Assembly (NCBI GenBank): GCA_965644295.1
Contig: CBFFRP010000450.1
Coordinates: forward strand, 1 to 35,888
Direction of reading: 5' to 3'
DNA: 35,888 bases
Source of the DNA: Paraphysomonas bandaiensis
Taxonomy: Eukaryota; Chrysophyceae
Every line of letters starts with the position of its first letter. Position 1 is the first letter of the stretch. A program made the translations under genes and the position numbers. This document shows positions 10,102 through 21,300 of the stretch, piece by piece. The notes under the pieces were generated by a model. It ran no database searches. It saw only the letters and a list, made by a program, of their open reading frames with translations, and was not told where the DNA came from.

Positions 10102-11817
10102 GCTCTCTGTAATGAATATAGAGGCTCTTGTTTATGTATAAACCACACTCAGCTAATGCATCCTGAAGAGACACACTTCGCTCTCATAACATAACTCTGA
10201 TTGGTTCCTCATTGAGCTTCATGCTTCATGCCTCCACCGCATTGCTGCACTGTATGTGCACGATACGTACTTATGCTATGGGGAGTTTTTTTGGATGTAC
10301 ACCAGTGTATGCCTGGTATATGGGACACGGTATACTACAATACTACGATGTAGTACTAAGTGGCAGTCCGCATCTTATTTTTCGGAAATATATTGAAGCA
10401 AATATTGTCGATATTACTGCAATACAGTACGTCTGAAATACAGATAATTGTTGTCTCAATATTAGAGGCATCTTTGAACAAAAATATACCAACGATGCCC
10501 ATACGGACCATGAAACTAACATATAGAAATTGACGTTAAGATGCACTCAGTGGTGATACTTCTATATATAGTTCACAGAGTCCATCATATGCCGTATGGT
10601 CGATATGAGCGGATGATGGATTTATTCAATGAGCTGGAAAAGGGAAAGTAGAGAGACAACGACAGTAGATGAGGCAACACATTGATGGATTAATTGTTAA
10701 TAAAGCATCACATCGCTGCGTTGCGAGTGTGTCTGGGATTCCTTGCGGTCATGATGGAGCCTTACAGGACGATTATGCCCTACACCTTCATCCGATCATG
10801 TATAGCTCGTGAGCAGGAGCAGTAGCTGCCATTATCCCAACACCGCAAACACTTCACAGCAAAGATCTCATTAATTTCAGGAATGGAAGTCGTAACCACG
10901 AAGATTGTGTTGCGAGCTGGAAGGGTCTATAGGCTTACTTGGATGGTGGAGTCTTTTTTCTATCCCTCTTTTCATAGATGCTGAATGTTTCATTGGTTTA
11001 GCTTGAGTCATTACTATAGTAACGAGTCGTATTAAGTATCAAGCACATTGACTAGACGGGTCTAGCGATATATATCAACAATCACTGTACCCAGTTAATT
11101 AAATTTATGGCAACCTTTGTCGATCTTTCATCATTACTTTGTTACATTGAGGTATACTTTAGCCAATAATTGATAAACTTAGACGAATACGATCATATAC
11201 AATCACGACTGTGTTTCAGTTATTGTTTATTTTGCTGTGAGAAGTACAGTATTGGTCTACTTTATTACACCTATAATAACCGTAAGCTATTCTATTTTAC
11301 GAATTCATTCTTGCACATGCTAATGCTTGCACGTGATATACGTGCGAGTCATTGCGGACCTGATACTAAATCCAAACCTTGCAAACTTGGATGACAAACA
11401 TACTCTGCTGGATATATATATTGAGTGAAGAAAATATGACGACAAAGGGTGATGTTTATTGACTGCTTTCCAGGCAAACATACATAACAGTTAGTATTAG
11501 TAATCGTGCAGATTCCTTTGCATACTAGACTAGGTTTCCCAGAGAACTCTTTTTAATATGAGTCGGCTCAGTTTATTAAAGTGAGGTCTACAACATGGAT
11601 AACATACTACAGGTAAATGAAGTGGGTTAAATAGAAAAATATTCTAATTATAAGCTGAACAGCCACTGAAGAATATAGAAAGATTTAGTGAAATATATAA
11701 ATACATGATTTGCACAGGTAGAGTAGAAAACGACAGACTCAGCTACAATTAAAATAATTTGTGTTGAATAAAATCGAACAAAAGGTTGGCTGACGGGGTA
11801 AATTATTTATACTCGCA
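10102..11817. other. Intergenic spacer
   Basis: Apart from the family B copy at 10362-10500, I see only AT-rich DNA with scattered short open frames of biased composition. There is no retroelement motif, no tRNA and no frame with a recognisable domain. Confidence 0.6.
10362..10500 (-). repeat. Family B element, copy 2, upstream of the Ulp1-like gene
   Basis: This is the second copy of the 140-bp element at 5412-5551. It has the same orientation relative to the gene it precedes and lies about 260 bp upstream of the ATG at 10101. A weak echo (ttgttgtctcaa next to an AT run) is also seen near 22090, but I do not count it as a copy. Confidence 0.8.
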
Positions 11818-12164
11818 CTAGTATTGCGGTGTCTTTTGAGTCTTCTTCACCAAAGAAATACCTACTCGACGACCTCTCCAGAGTTTGGACAAACAGCGAC
11901 GAGGCTTCTCCGCTCTTGTTGTGTTGTAATCTCGCAGATCTGGTCACGCATGGAAAGTGCAGGAGAGCGTCATAGCCTCGGACCAGGTAGATGCTCGTCC
12001 TGGTATATGTTGATTAATTCGGTAGCGAAATAAGCGATACACTACATACATATATTATCTTAGCATGTTTTGGTTAGGTTCCGTGTTGCTCATTCTTCAT
12101 AGCCTCCACAGCCTGCAGTAGCATCTCGATATCTGCATTCGACGGCTTCTTCTTGAGGCATAGG
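11818..12164 (-). CDS. Possible 3' exons of an unrecognised gene
   Basis: Tentative. Three leftward segments can be joined in phase at GT-AG sites: 12164-12110, 12041-11984 and 11939-11818, with introns of 68 and 44 nt, ending in TAG. The 78-residue product contains KKKPSNADIEMLLQA, then ATELINIYQDEHLPD and a basic C-terminus around LSKLWRGRRVG. The first donor (GTGGAG) and second donor (GTCCGA) are weak, and the 44-nt intron is the shortest in the window. No start codon is assured. One upstream frame from about 12568 to 12380 could supply an N-terminus and would make the gene divergent from the one at 12622. I recognise no family. Confidence 0.3.
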
Positions 12165-12621
12165 CTACATATATACATATATATATGGGGTGGATCTATG
12201 AGGATATCTAGATGGGTGTGGAAGGGTCACGCAGGTCTAGATATGCTGTATATATACAGTAGGTATACATCTCATAATACAATAGTTATATACATACTTG
12301 TATATTAGCCGTATTTTTCGGCACACTGCCGGAATCCGGAATCCCTAAAATCTAGAAATCAGGGGTTTAGGGATCACGGATCACCAAAATGTCCCCACGG
12401 CCTCTGGAGTTCTATAGACAAGCCAAAACTGTCCAGGTTTCGGTGTGCAGGCACCACCCTGCAGGTTTCCATATATAGACATGTATGTATGTACTGCACT
12501 GTGCTGCATGTACGTGTATGATACTGTTCTTGTGAGCGCGACATACATACATACTTATCTATTGACACAACCCACCATAGTACCTGCCTGACGGAAGAGA
12601 TTAGCTGACTACTCGACTATC

Positions 12622-14862
12622 ATGAGCGAGGTGATGGATATGGATATGGAGGATATACGTGAATTGTTGAGGTACGTCCAGTGACATGATCTGACTGCCT
12701 GTTGGCTAACATCACTCTGAAGCGGCATTAGTGACATTGATGGTGATGATGACTGTATTGATGATATCGACATCAAGGAGTTTGATTTTAATGATGTGGT
12801 AATGAACGACATTCCGCCCGCTGGTGCGCTCATGGGCTCTACTCTGTCTCCTGATTCCGTTGCTGGTCATCCCATGTCAGGTGAAGATGAAGAGCGTTGT
12901 GACGATGCTTACAGTGACACCGATGCGAGTGATCTTGATATTGCTGTAAAAATTCCTTCATTGAGTGGCACACAGACAGTTAAGGGAGAAAACAACACCC
13001 AGTCTGATACTATCATAGAAATGGCAATGCAACAGGCAATTGAGGCACTCAAAGCGCGAAAGGACGCTCCGTGTTATAAGATGTTCATGGACTGCACTGA
13101 CCCTAACGAACTAGTGTCAGTTCTTTTTACCCTTCCTGGTGCAAAGGATAAGCGCTACACAGTTAAAAAAACTTATATTAAGTGCTTCGAAATATTTCCA
13201 TGGTTTCATTTGCCTTCAGACACTAAGCGTTTCAGACAGAACATCTCACAGAGTGGTGATATGGCGAATATTATGCAGGCACTGAAGTATTTTTGGACTG
13301 AAGATTTTTCAGACGAAAATTTCAATGACTTGAATAGGTGCTTCCGAAACATTATGAAGAAAGGAGAAAAAGTAAAATTCTTAACTTCAATTAGAGATGC
13401 TAGGGTCGTAATGGTGAGCTGCATGTCATCGAGTAAGTGTGTAGTATAGGTTTCTGGATATGTTGATAATATGCCGTAGATACTACGAATCAATCTTTGG
13501 AAAGTGTTCAAGAAGTGGTTGCTGATCATGGACGACGATTGGATAGTGTTGAGGGTAGACTGAATGATATCGAAGACGGTGCCTCTGCATTTGAAAATTC
13601 AAGTAAACGACCTCGTCGTGGTGGTGATCGAGCACAATTCATGAGAGTCCGTCCGAGATGTAGAGAAAATATGCAGTGTTGGTGTACACCAGGTATGAAT
13701 TTAATATATGTATTGAACACATTCTTTCTCTATGCTACGTGGAAAACAACATCATGGACACTATAATTCGATATAAGATATACTCGTTTTATTTATTTTA
13801 CAGGGAGGGTTTTTGGCATTTATACTGATGGAATAGGACCTCTACTTCCGTCCAGCACTACTTTCAGACGACACCAGCTATCAGGCGTTGTTGTGTATTC
13901 AACTTGCCCCGATATCATTGAGGATCACGTGGATCCGAATATTTCTGACGACTATGTCCCAGTAGTCATGGTAGGCAAAAAAAATTGAAAACCCTCTGAA
14001 TGTGAATTCTTTTTGTTTTTTCCTGCATCAGGTTGGAAAAGCATCAGTTGTGTTGGATAACCCAAAAGACTACGTAACACTTCTACAGAATTGTGATTCG
14101 GCATTTGATGTGTACGTAAATGAAAGAGGAAAGGTGAGACTAAAGCGGCTTAATTCGCAATGGAAATGCGGCGAGGTGCGATTTGGCCGGGTAGAAGCTG
14201 ATAGCAATACTTGTTTTGATGAAAATGGATTGCCATGGTTTCAGGGCGTTAAAGGTGGTGTGAGTGTTACTGTTGAGTCGTCAGGTATTCTGCCATACAA
14301 ATTACATGATTTCTTGGTTTAATTTTAATTAGGCTCCGAAATGGATATTCAGCGAAGATGTAATGGAAAAATTCCACTGTTTCTTAAGACAGTGATGTCG
14401 ACTGTAATTGGAAAGAAAGCTGTGCATCGATTGGAAGGGAAGCCTTCGTCGAAATCTAAAAGACGGTCCGCGAATGCGGACATGCCTCGGAGCCTGCTAT
14501 CAATCTCTGGCAATACTGATGCTGAAATGGACTTGTTGAAGTCAGAATTAGATAATATCTATTTGTCGGTTAATGAGGACGGTACTCGTAGTGTTTCTTT
14601 TGTCCCGGGACATTTAGGAATGACTTTCCGGTACGATGTGGATTCGAAATGTATCCATGTGGGAAAGGTATTGCCCGATATGCAGGCGGAAGTTGGTGGT
14701 GTAAGAGCTGGCGACATAGTTCTTGCCATTGGATCTAAGAAAGGTCTAAAGGGTAATATATCAGACAGAGCTGAGTTTCAAGAGTACTTAAACGTTATGA
14801 AGAGCGAGGATCGCCCATTAAAAATGACGTTTCAAATGCCAGCTGAAGTATTGGTATCTTAA
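12622..14862 (+). CDS. Unrecognised nuclear-type protein with C-terminal PDZ domain
   Basis: Spliced model of 640 residues: exons 12622-12671, 12723-13432, 13480-13692, 13804-13970, 14032-14284 and 14333-14862; introns of 51, 47, 111, 61 and 48 nt. The N-terminal 110 residues are very acidic (MSEVMDMDMEDIRELL, then GDDDCIDDIDIKEFDFND). A helical region follows with KTYIKCFEIFPWFHLP and LKYFWTEDFSDENFNDLN, then a short coiled-coil-like heptad stretch (VQEVVADHGRRLDSVEGRL). A basic patch SSKRPRRGG could be a nuclear signal. A beta-rich middle region (GRVFGIYTDGIGPLLP through GKVRLKRLNSQWKCGEVRFG) matches nothing I know. Residues about 553-632 form a PDZ domain: HLGMTF carboxylate loop, then VLPDMQAEVGGVRAGDIVLAI. 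PDZ domains bind protein C-termini; the remaining function is unknown. Every junction is in phase. Confidence 0.75.
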
Positions 14863-16696
14863 TTAGAGTTTGAATCATACTCTATTACTTTGCCGGATTT
14901 GAACACCACCGCGACAGTATCTCCTGTTGTGAAAATGTTTTGCAGTTTGGCACTGTTGTCGAAAATAGTTCTGTATTTTCGTTATTGTTTTTTCTGCGCT
15001 CGCACTGTGTGTGTGACGTCGCGTCGTTTCCAAGAAGCTGTCGTTGACTGCTGTGTTGTACTGTATTTGCTATTCTTGGATTTAATCTGTTGATGCGAAC
15101 TCAATGCATGCAAAATCATCCACTGTCAATACTTTATTCGTTGTATCCTACAATCCTTACACTGTACCTTATATATGCCTATAAAGGCTCCTATTATGTT
15201 TGCACCGTTTTAATTTTCTCATCTATCTCATATCTCATTCTGCTGATTAATTAATCCCCAAACCAAATTCGGAAATATTTTGAATTTAGTTCCAGTTCCC
15301 TTTCGTATGTCCTTTGATCATAAACCAAATTATGTAGCTTATTTAGCCCTATCTATATGAAGTGGACCCCGACCGGCTAGTGGTTAAACACGGGTAACCT
15401 TGCTATATTGGCTTTTAAACGTTTAAGTTGGTTTAGATGTTTAGATCGTTAAAGAAAAGTCATGTCGTAGATAGTAGTGTATGTCTAATTATTAGCAATA
15501 GGCGTTTAAGAGTCAATACTATTTTAGCATTGAAATTTAACTAACTATTGCTCAACTCTGATATCCTACTATACGCATTTAACGCTACGAGAGCTGCTTG
15601 TGCGTCACCGCAAACACCAACCCATCCACCAACCCATCTACATAACTCAGACCCTCCCTTAAACGTCGCGGACCCCTACCTGATATATTTGACATCTGCT
15701 GACTTCAGGATCATTGAGTCCGAAAGATGAACAGCCCGGATGCTTGACTTCAGGAGGCATCTTAATACCCCAGATGATGTCCTCCAGGTGGGCCCATTCC
15801 CGGATGCCTCTATATTCGTCAAGCCCAAAGACGTCTATACGCATCTTTTTGTGGTGTTCTGGGGGATAAGTACCGGAGAGATTTTTCCAGGAAAATAATC
15901 AGTAGATATTGTTCTACCCACTCATAGCCAAATGATTGTGTCGTACAAGAGACACTAATTAGTGTCACTTCTTGTGTACAGACATCTTTGGGCCTTGACG
16001 AATAAACGGGCATCCGGGAATGATCCCACCTTATATACACTTATGGAAAAACTGAAATATAGTTTTTACAGTATACTGTGTATATTATACTATCTATCGT
16101 GTATAAGTAGGTACTAATACTACACTGTAAGTAGTAGTGGTGTTATTGCATAGCGTAGTGGTGAATGCACAGAATAGACACATCATTACTGATAAGCTAA
16201 GTTATATGTACGTTATCAAGGAAACTACAGTTTTAGTTAAAATAAACAAATTTTGACAAGAGTGGTCTATTAGTCCATGTTTATCACAACGTATTTCCTA
16301 GATCTTAAACACTACATACCGAAAACTTCGTATGCAAGTACTTGTATAGCAAATAGAGCAACTTTCTAGTGAAGGGTCTGGTAGCTGGATATAATGCATG
16401 TAATGGTAGGGCACCTGTCTCCCACACTGTGAAGCAATAACAATCTCGCACGCGATTTACTTGGATTCCTCTGCAATACACACCTTAACATACTATGGGG
16501 CACTACTTTTATGTACGTTGAACACAGAGTATGATTCAGTTTGATTATCAAATGTAGCATTTCAGCAAGTCATATATATAATACACAAAGTTGCATCACT
16601 GCAGTGAATTCCTGGGAAATCCGACGACCACTAGGTTACTTCCAAGCTGCTACCATAACTAATAAGTGAATACAACCGCTAGTTTCTGTAGACCTG
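14863..16696. other. Intergenic spacer with a folded-back repeat
   Basis: The first 600 bases are the AT-rich 3' flank of the PDZ-ended gene, with no coding signal. A run at 15374-15400 (ccggctagtggttaaac) resembles a tRNA A box but has no B box. Family A repeat sequence follows to 16040. The remaining 650 bases are AT-rich and show nothing I can identify. Confidence 0.55.
15484..16040. repeat. Dispersed repeat family A, copy 2, inverted composite
   Basis: The left part (15580-15840) runs in the same direction as copy 1, with gatgcttgacttcagg and ttcgtcaagcccaaagacg. The right part (15845-16040) is the reverse complement of the copy 1 end, including the cttatcccccagaacaccac and attcgtcaaggcccaaaga blocks. 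The cggatgcc...attcgtcaag...cccaaaga block is therefore present twice, head to head, about 120 bp apart. An upstream piece, attattagcaataggcg near 15490, recurs near 24870. Confidence 0.75.
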
Positions 16697-17760
16697 CTAC
16701 GCGCAGCCATGGTTCTGAGAATTTTTGCGCTGTGCCCTCCTTCTCCTCAATTCATTGGCCCACGAAGAAACTTCGGGGTGCAAAAAACAGTCAGAAGTCG
16801 AAGTAAAAAACTCTTCCAGGTCTACTGCGGCTGAAGTGTCCGCGGAAATGTTTGAATTATCTGCTTTATGCGCAGTCGAAGAGCTGTGGGGTTCTAAAAA
16901 ATCTATAGGTGTTACACCAGTTGGCATGCTTTTCTGAGGATTCGATGCAGCAGCTTGCTCAATAGAAGCCTGCTCATATTCATCTGCTTGAATAATCATC
17001 TCAAGTTTATCTAACTGGTGAGCAATTTCCGCCTCTATACTAGCGCAGTCTTCATACTCGAGCCACAGTGAAAGAATTTCCCGAGAAACAGGGTTATCTC
17101 CTATATTAGCGGTTATACTGCGCATTGCTTCCTACAAAAAGAGTATGAGCGGGGTATAGTGCAAGACACAAAAGACAGGATACGATTATACAGTGGTAGG
17201 CACATATCACTCATTGCCTATGAAACTTACCTCCTCCATTCTTCTCTTCTCATCTTTAGTTATCTTGCAGTGAGGAGTGAAGTCACCGATCAATGATTCA
17301 GCTAGATCATGGACCATACACACTGCGCACAAGTCAGTCACAACAATAAGTGCTTATATTCACACATGATACATGAGGAGCATGAGGATAACTGTAACTA
17401 TAAACCGTTTCGTAACTGTATGTAACTAGTGTAGCATGGCTTACTTTTCATTAGCTTATCTTTGTCCACACGACTGTCAGTGATCATGAGGGCCATCATT
17501 GACATCCTAGTAACAGATATTCAGATATGTTATCGCTATCAATGAAATACAACACACACACACACAGCACCTGTACATATGATCCGCTATGCTCTCTGGT
17601 TGAGGGATGTTGTTGCGCACCCATCCGGCCCTCTTCGTCGTCTTTAACTGAAAGAAACAAACATAACAATCGAAACATACTTCAGATGAATGCACACCTT
17701 CCCTACAACCTCCAAAAAACCAAGAACATTAGACGGGAAAATACATGATGAAGAAGCCAT
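16697..17760 (-). CDS. HDDC2: HD-domain 5'-deoxynucleotidase, HDDC2/YfbR type
   Basis: Spliced model of 242 residues: exons 17760-17698, 17647-17571, 17506-17445, 17322-17231 and 17131-16697; introns of 50, 64, 122 and 99 nt. Family landmarks fall in order: [32 protein letters not shown] (His44), [15 protein letters not shown] (His72, Asp73) and [20 protein letters not shown] (Asp139). His44, His72, Asp73 and Asp139 are the expected metal-binding H-HD-D set. HDDC2-type enzymes hydrolyse deoxynucleoside 5'-monophosphates and so trim the dNMP pool, probably in the cytosol. The core matches the usual length of about 200 residues. The extra 90 C-terminal residues are Ser/Ala-rich with a basic end ([11 protein letters not shown]) and look lineage-specific. 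It is divergent from the E3 ligase gene at 18338. Confidence 0.93.
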
Positions 17761-17818
17761 TATGATATGCTGCCACTCTCAAGGACCTTCCACTGCTATT
17801 AACCACAGCCCTCCACAT

Positions 17819-18095
17819 ATATATACATACATACATACATACATACATACATACATACATACATACATACATACATACATACATACATACATACATACAT
17901 ACATACATACATACATACATACATACATACATACATACATACATACATACATACATACATACATACATACATACATACATACATACATACATACATACAT
18001 ACATACATACATACATACATACATACATACATACATACATACATACATACATACATACATACATACATACATACATACATACATACATACATACA

Positions 18096-18131
<36 letters not shown>

Positions 18132-18150
18132 TACATACATACATACATAC
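17819..18150. repeat. Long (CATA)n tetranucleotide microsatellite
   Basis: About 75 nearly perfect ACAT/CATA units run from 17823 to about 18124. A short (AT)n interruption and four to five more units follow, to 18150. It fills over half of the 577-bp divergent spacer between the HDDC2-like start (17760) and the Doa10-like start (18338). Long frames coding YVCM or HTYI on either strand are products of the repeat. The copy number may be approximate because such tracts assemble poorly. Confidence 0.97.
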
Positions 18151-18337
18151 TGTACACAGGTACGCAGGTACAGCAGTACATATAGTGTTTCTGGATGATT
18201 GGGTGTATTCCATGTTCACTTGGTAGGAATTGTACTACTGGTATGTACTGTATGCCTATACTCGTATGTGCGTATGTTAGAGGAGTCGTCCAGTGTATCA
18301 CTATTAAGCCACCAAACCACATATGTACTAGCCCCCC

Positions 18338-21300
18338 ATGGAAGAAAAGGAGTGTCGGGTGTGTCGCGAGGGTCCCGAAGACGGTCATCCCCTCTACGCC
18401 CCGTGTCTGTGTAACGGCAGCATCCTGTATTGCCATCAAGACTGTCTCGAGGGATGGCTACAGCACAGTCAGAAGGACTCCTGTGAGTTATGCGGTGCAA
18501 AGTATATATTCCGACCGAAGTATGCGGACGATATGCCGGATGTTATCCCACTCACGTGTTTCGTGTCGGGCACAGTGTCGTATGTGCTCAATAAGGTGTG
18601 TCCTTTTGTGGGCAGAGTGCTCCTTGCTGCGGTATGTTGGCTAGCGTTGATGCCGATGGCGACAAGTGTGATGTATCGTTGGTTCATGTTTCCAAGTTTC
18701 ACTGTTATGATTGATTTCAGTTTCTCGAATTGGAAATTTGATGTGGCTTTTTTATGGAATGATATTGTAACTGGAATTCTGTTAACTGGTCTTGTCGGAC
18801 TCTCATTCATTATTCTGGTATGCGTTACCATTTACACGTAATGTTATGGGGTCTAATTTTTGCAGTAGATGTCATTTGCAGATTTTTTGAGAAGCTATTG
18901 GTTGATCAATCAACGTAGACGTAACCGGCGTGCCCGTGTGCGAAATGCAAACAGGCAGGTTCCCGCCCAATTCGCTGCCCAAGTAGACGAACTGGATCAA
19001 AGACAGCAGGAATTCGCAGCGCGTAATCTCAACCCTGACCTGGATGCTCCCCTTCCAATGGCGAGAAGAGTTGACGAAGCGGATGGTGATGTACGCGAGC
19101 CTCAACAAGATGCTACTAATGGACATTTGAACCAGCAAATACCTGCCGACACACATGGTGCTGTTGGAAATGATCAAGGTAATGACGAGAACGTTGGTGG
19201 ACTGGAGGAGAGACGAGATGATGATGAAGATGCTGATTCTGATGTAGAAGGTGCCATACAGGATGAATTAGTTGATTTGAACGATGAAGAATTAGCAGCA
19301 ATCCTCAACTTGTTGCCTGACGACGTAGACGACAATATGAACGCAGAAGAGAATAATGCACCTGCTAATGATGAAAACCGACGTGCTCAAGCGGATATCG
19401 AAGTTCACATAAATATATATGAGGTGCTTGGGCTGCGAGGTCCACAATTCGCTGTCGTGCGATATACTCTCTGGGTTATTGCGTTCAATGTGTGCTGCAT
19501 GCTGGTGGGCATGTTTATTCCATCTTGTCTGGGAGATGTGTTCATATTGCTTATCAAGCCGTATTGTATGCTATTCATAAAATTTGTGGGATCAATATTG
19601 CCTCCACATGTCGTTGAATCGCTCTTGCATACATGGAGTTTATTGGTAACTCCATCTGCCCCTGGTACGATAATTCGGTTGTGTGACCTTTTAGTTGCTC
19701 TCATTGGGTATTCTGGTGGAGCTGTCGTAGTTTACCTGCTCAGTCACATAGGCAATGGCATGAAGTATTTTATGTCAAACCGACTTACGCATACGACGTC
19801 AATATTTTTTTCCACAGTTTCCGCACTCAAGGACATCATCAAGATCGGGGTTTTACTGGGAGTCCGTATATTCGTAGTCCCTTGCGTTATCGGTAAGCAA
19901 TATAACTACTTTAAGATGTTGACAAGGCTTTTCGCTTATTATTGCAGCTATATTTACGTTCGTTATATAATATAAATTTTATATAGGTTGTATGGTGTTA
20001 TGGTGCGCCAACATCATCATTCAGTTCCCAATTGACAGCGCCCTTGTGTTGGCAGGCAATTACATAGTCAGTGCTATTGCAGTCTCTTGGGGTGTTGGTA
20101 TTGCCCATATGCTCTGTGCTACAATTGCCATATTGCAGCTGAGAGAAGTATTACATCCAGAGCTTTTGGCCCCATACATTCGCCCTCAGGAGTCTCAGGC
20201 AGACATGCTGACATCATTGCTAATGGATTCGCTGTCAGTTCAGTTCCGTCGACTGGTAGTCTCATTTCTGGTGTATGCGATACTGATTATGGTGTTTGTT
20301 TGGACTCCTGTTGTTGGGCTTAAAGTATTACTCGATCTTGGAAATCCGGTTAACTTGCATGTCTGGTATATTGTTCCAGAAATACAAGTACCACTGGAGG
20401 TGGCTGTACTACATACCGTATTCCTAATGATGCTAGAGAAGCATAAGGATACCATTGGACATGTGGAGCACTACGGACTGCTTTATTTAGCAACAAAGCT
20501 CGGGATGAATCGATATCTTCTTCCCTATACTGCTAAGCGGATTGAAGTAAGTATATATATGTCCGGCTGGGTTGGGTGTGAACTCTTGTAATACATTTCA
20601 TTTAGTCGGATGACGAGCGGGATCGTGCTCTTCGCGAGAAAAAAGAAATTGTGAAGATACAGGGGGAAGTAGAAGCAATTGTAGGTCAGCCCATGTTCCG
20701 CCCTCCAGCAGGATGGGATGCACGCACAAGGGTATCTCCGGTAATGACCCGTGTGATTTTCGTAGTGCTGAACATGATATGTGGTGTCATTACTTAAATT
20801 AGCTTATGAGTATTTTTTTGTAGACGCGTTGGTCGTGGAATGCTTCTCATGCTACAGAACTCGAGTTGTCTGTTGCTCCGCGCACGTATCCGAGTTTTTG
20901 GATCCTGCGATTATTTCTTATGTTAATCGTATGCTGGCTGGTGGTTGTCGTTGCTTCTTTCACGATAGCTGTCTTGCCCCTAAGTGTTGGGCGTTTGGTT
21001 GCCTATCTACTTCTTGTTCCGCATTCCTACATACATGACCCAGTTTGTATTTTGGTGGGCTATGCCGCAATCTCGACATCGAGACGGTATCTTCAGTCAG
21101 TGCACTCCTGTGTAGGCGTTTTGAACATGCCGCTTCTGTCGTTGGATTTGTCTACATTGGCATCTGGTACTGGATTTTATTGCTTTATTAATAACGTACT
21201 GACTTTGTATGCAGGGGCTTTTGGCTTGTTGGTATGGGTAGTTGCTTTCCCATACTGTGTTGGGCTTGCTTATTTCATGATAGTTTACCCATATACATGT

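Noticed and set aside
11016-11040. Resemblance of ctatagtaacgagtcgtatta to a reversed phage T7 promoter
   Set aside because: The match is partial, with mismatches at essential positions, and the setting is a eukaryotic spacer; it is coincidence.
15374-15400. tRNA-like A box (ccggctagtggttaaac)
   Set aside because: No B box follows at the required spacing and no cloverleaf can be drawn.
16146-16170. Second tRNA A-box match (tagcgtagtggtgaatgcac)
   Set aside because: It fits the A-box consensus, but no GGTTCGA-type B box or acceptor stem follows.
17821-18150. CRISPR or satellite array
   Set aside because: The unit is 4 bp with no spacers; this is a microsatellite in a eukaryotic genome.
17690-18439. 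Long open frames on both strands encoding YVCM or HTYI repeats
   Set aside because: A tetranucleotide repeat without stops is open in several frames on both strands; these are artefacts of the microsatellite.
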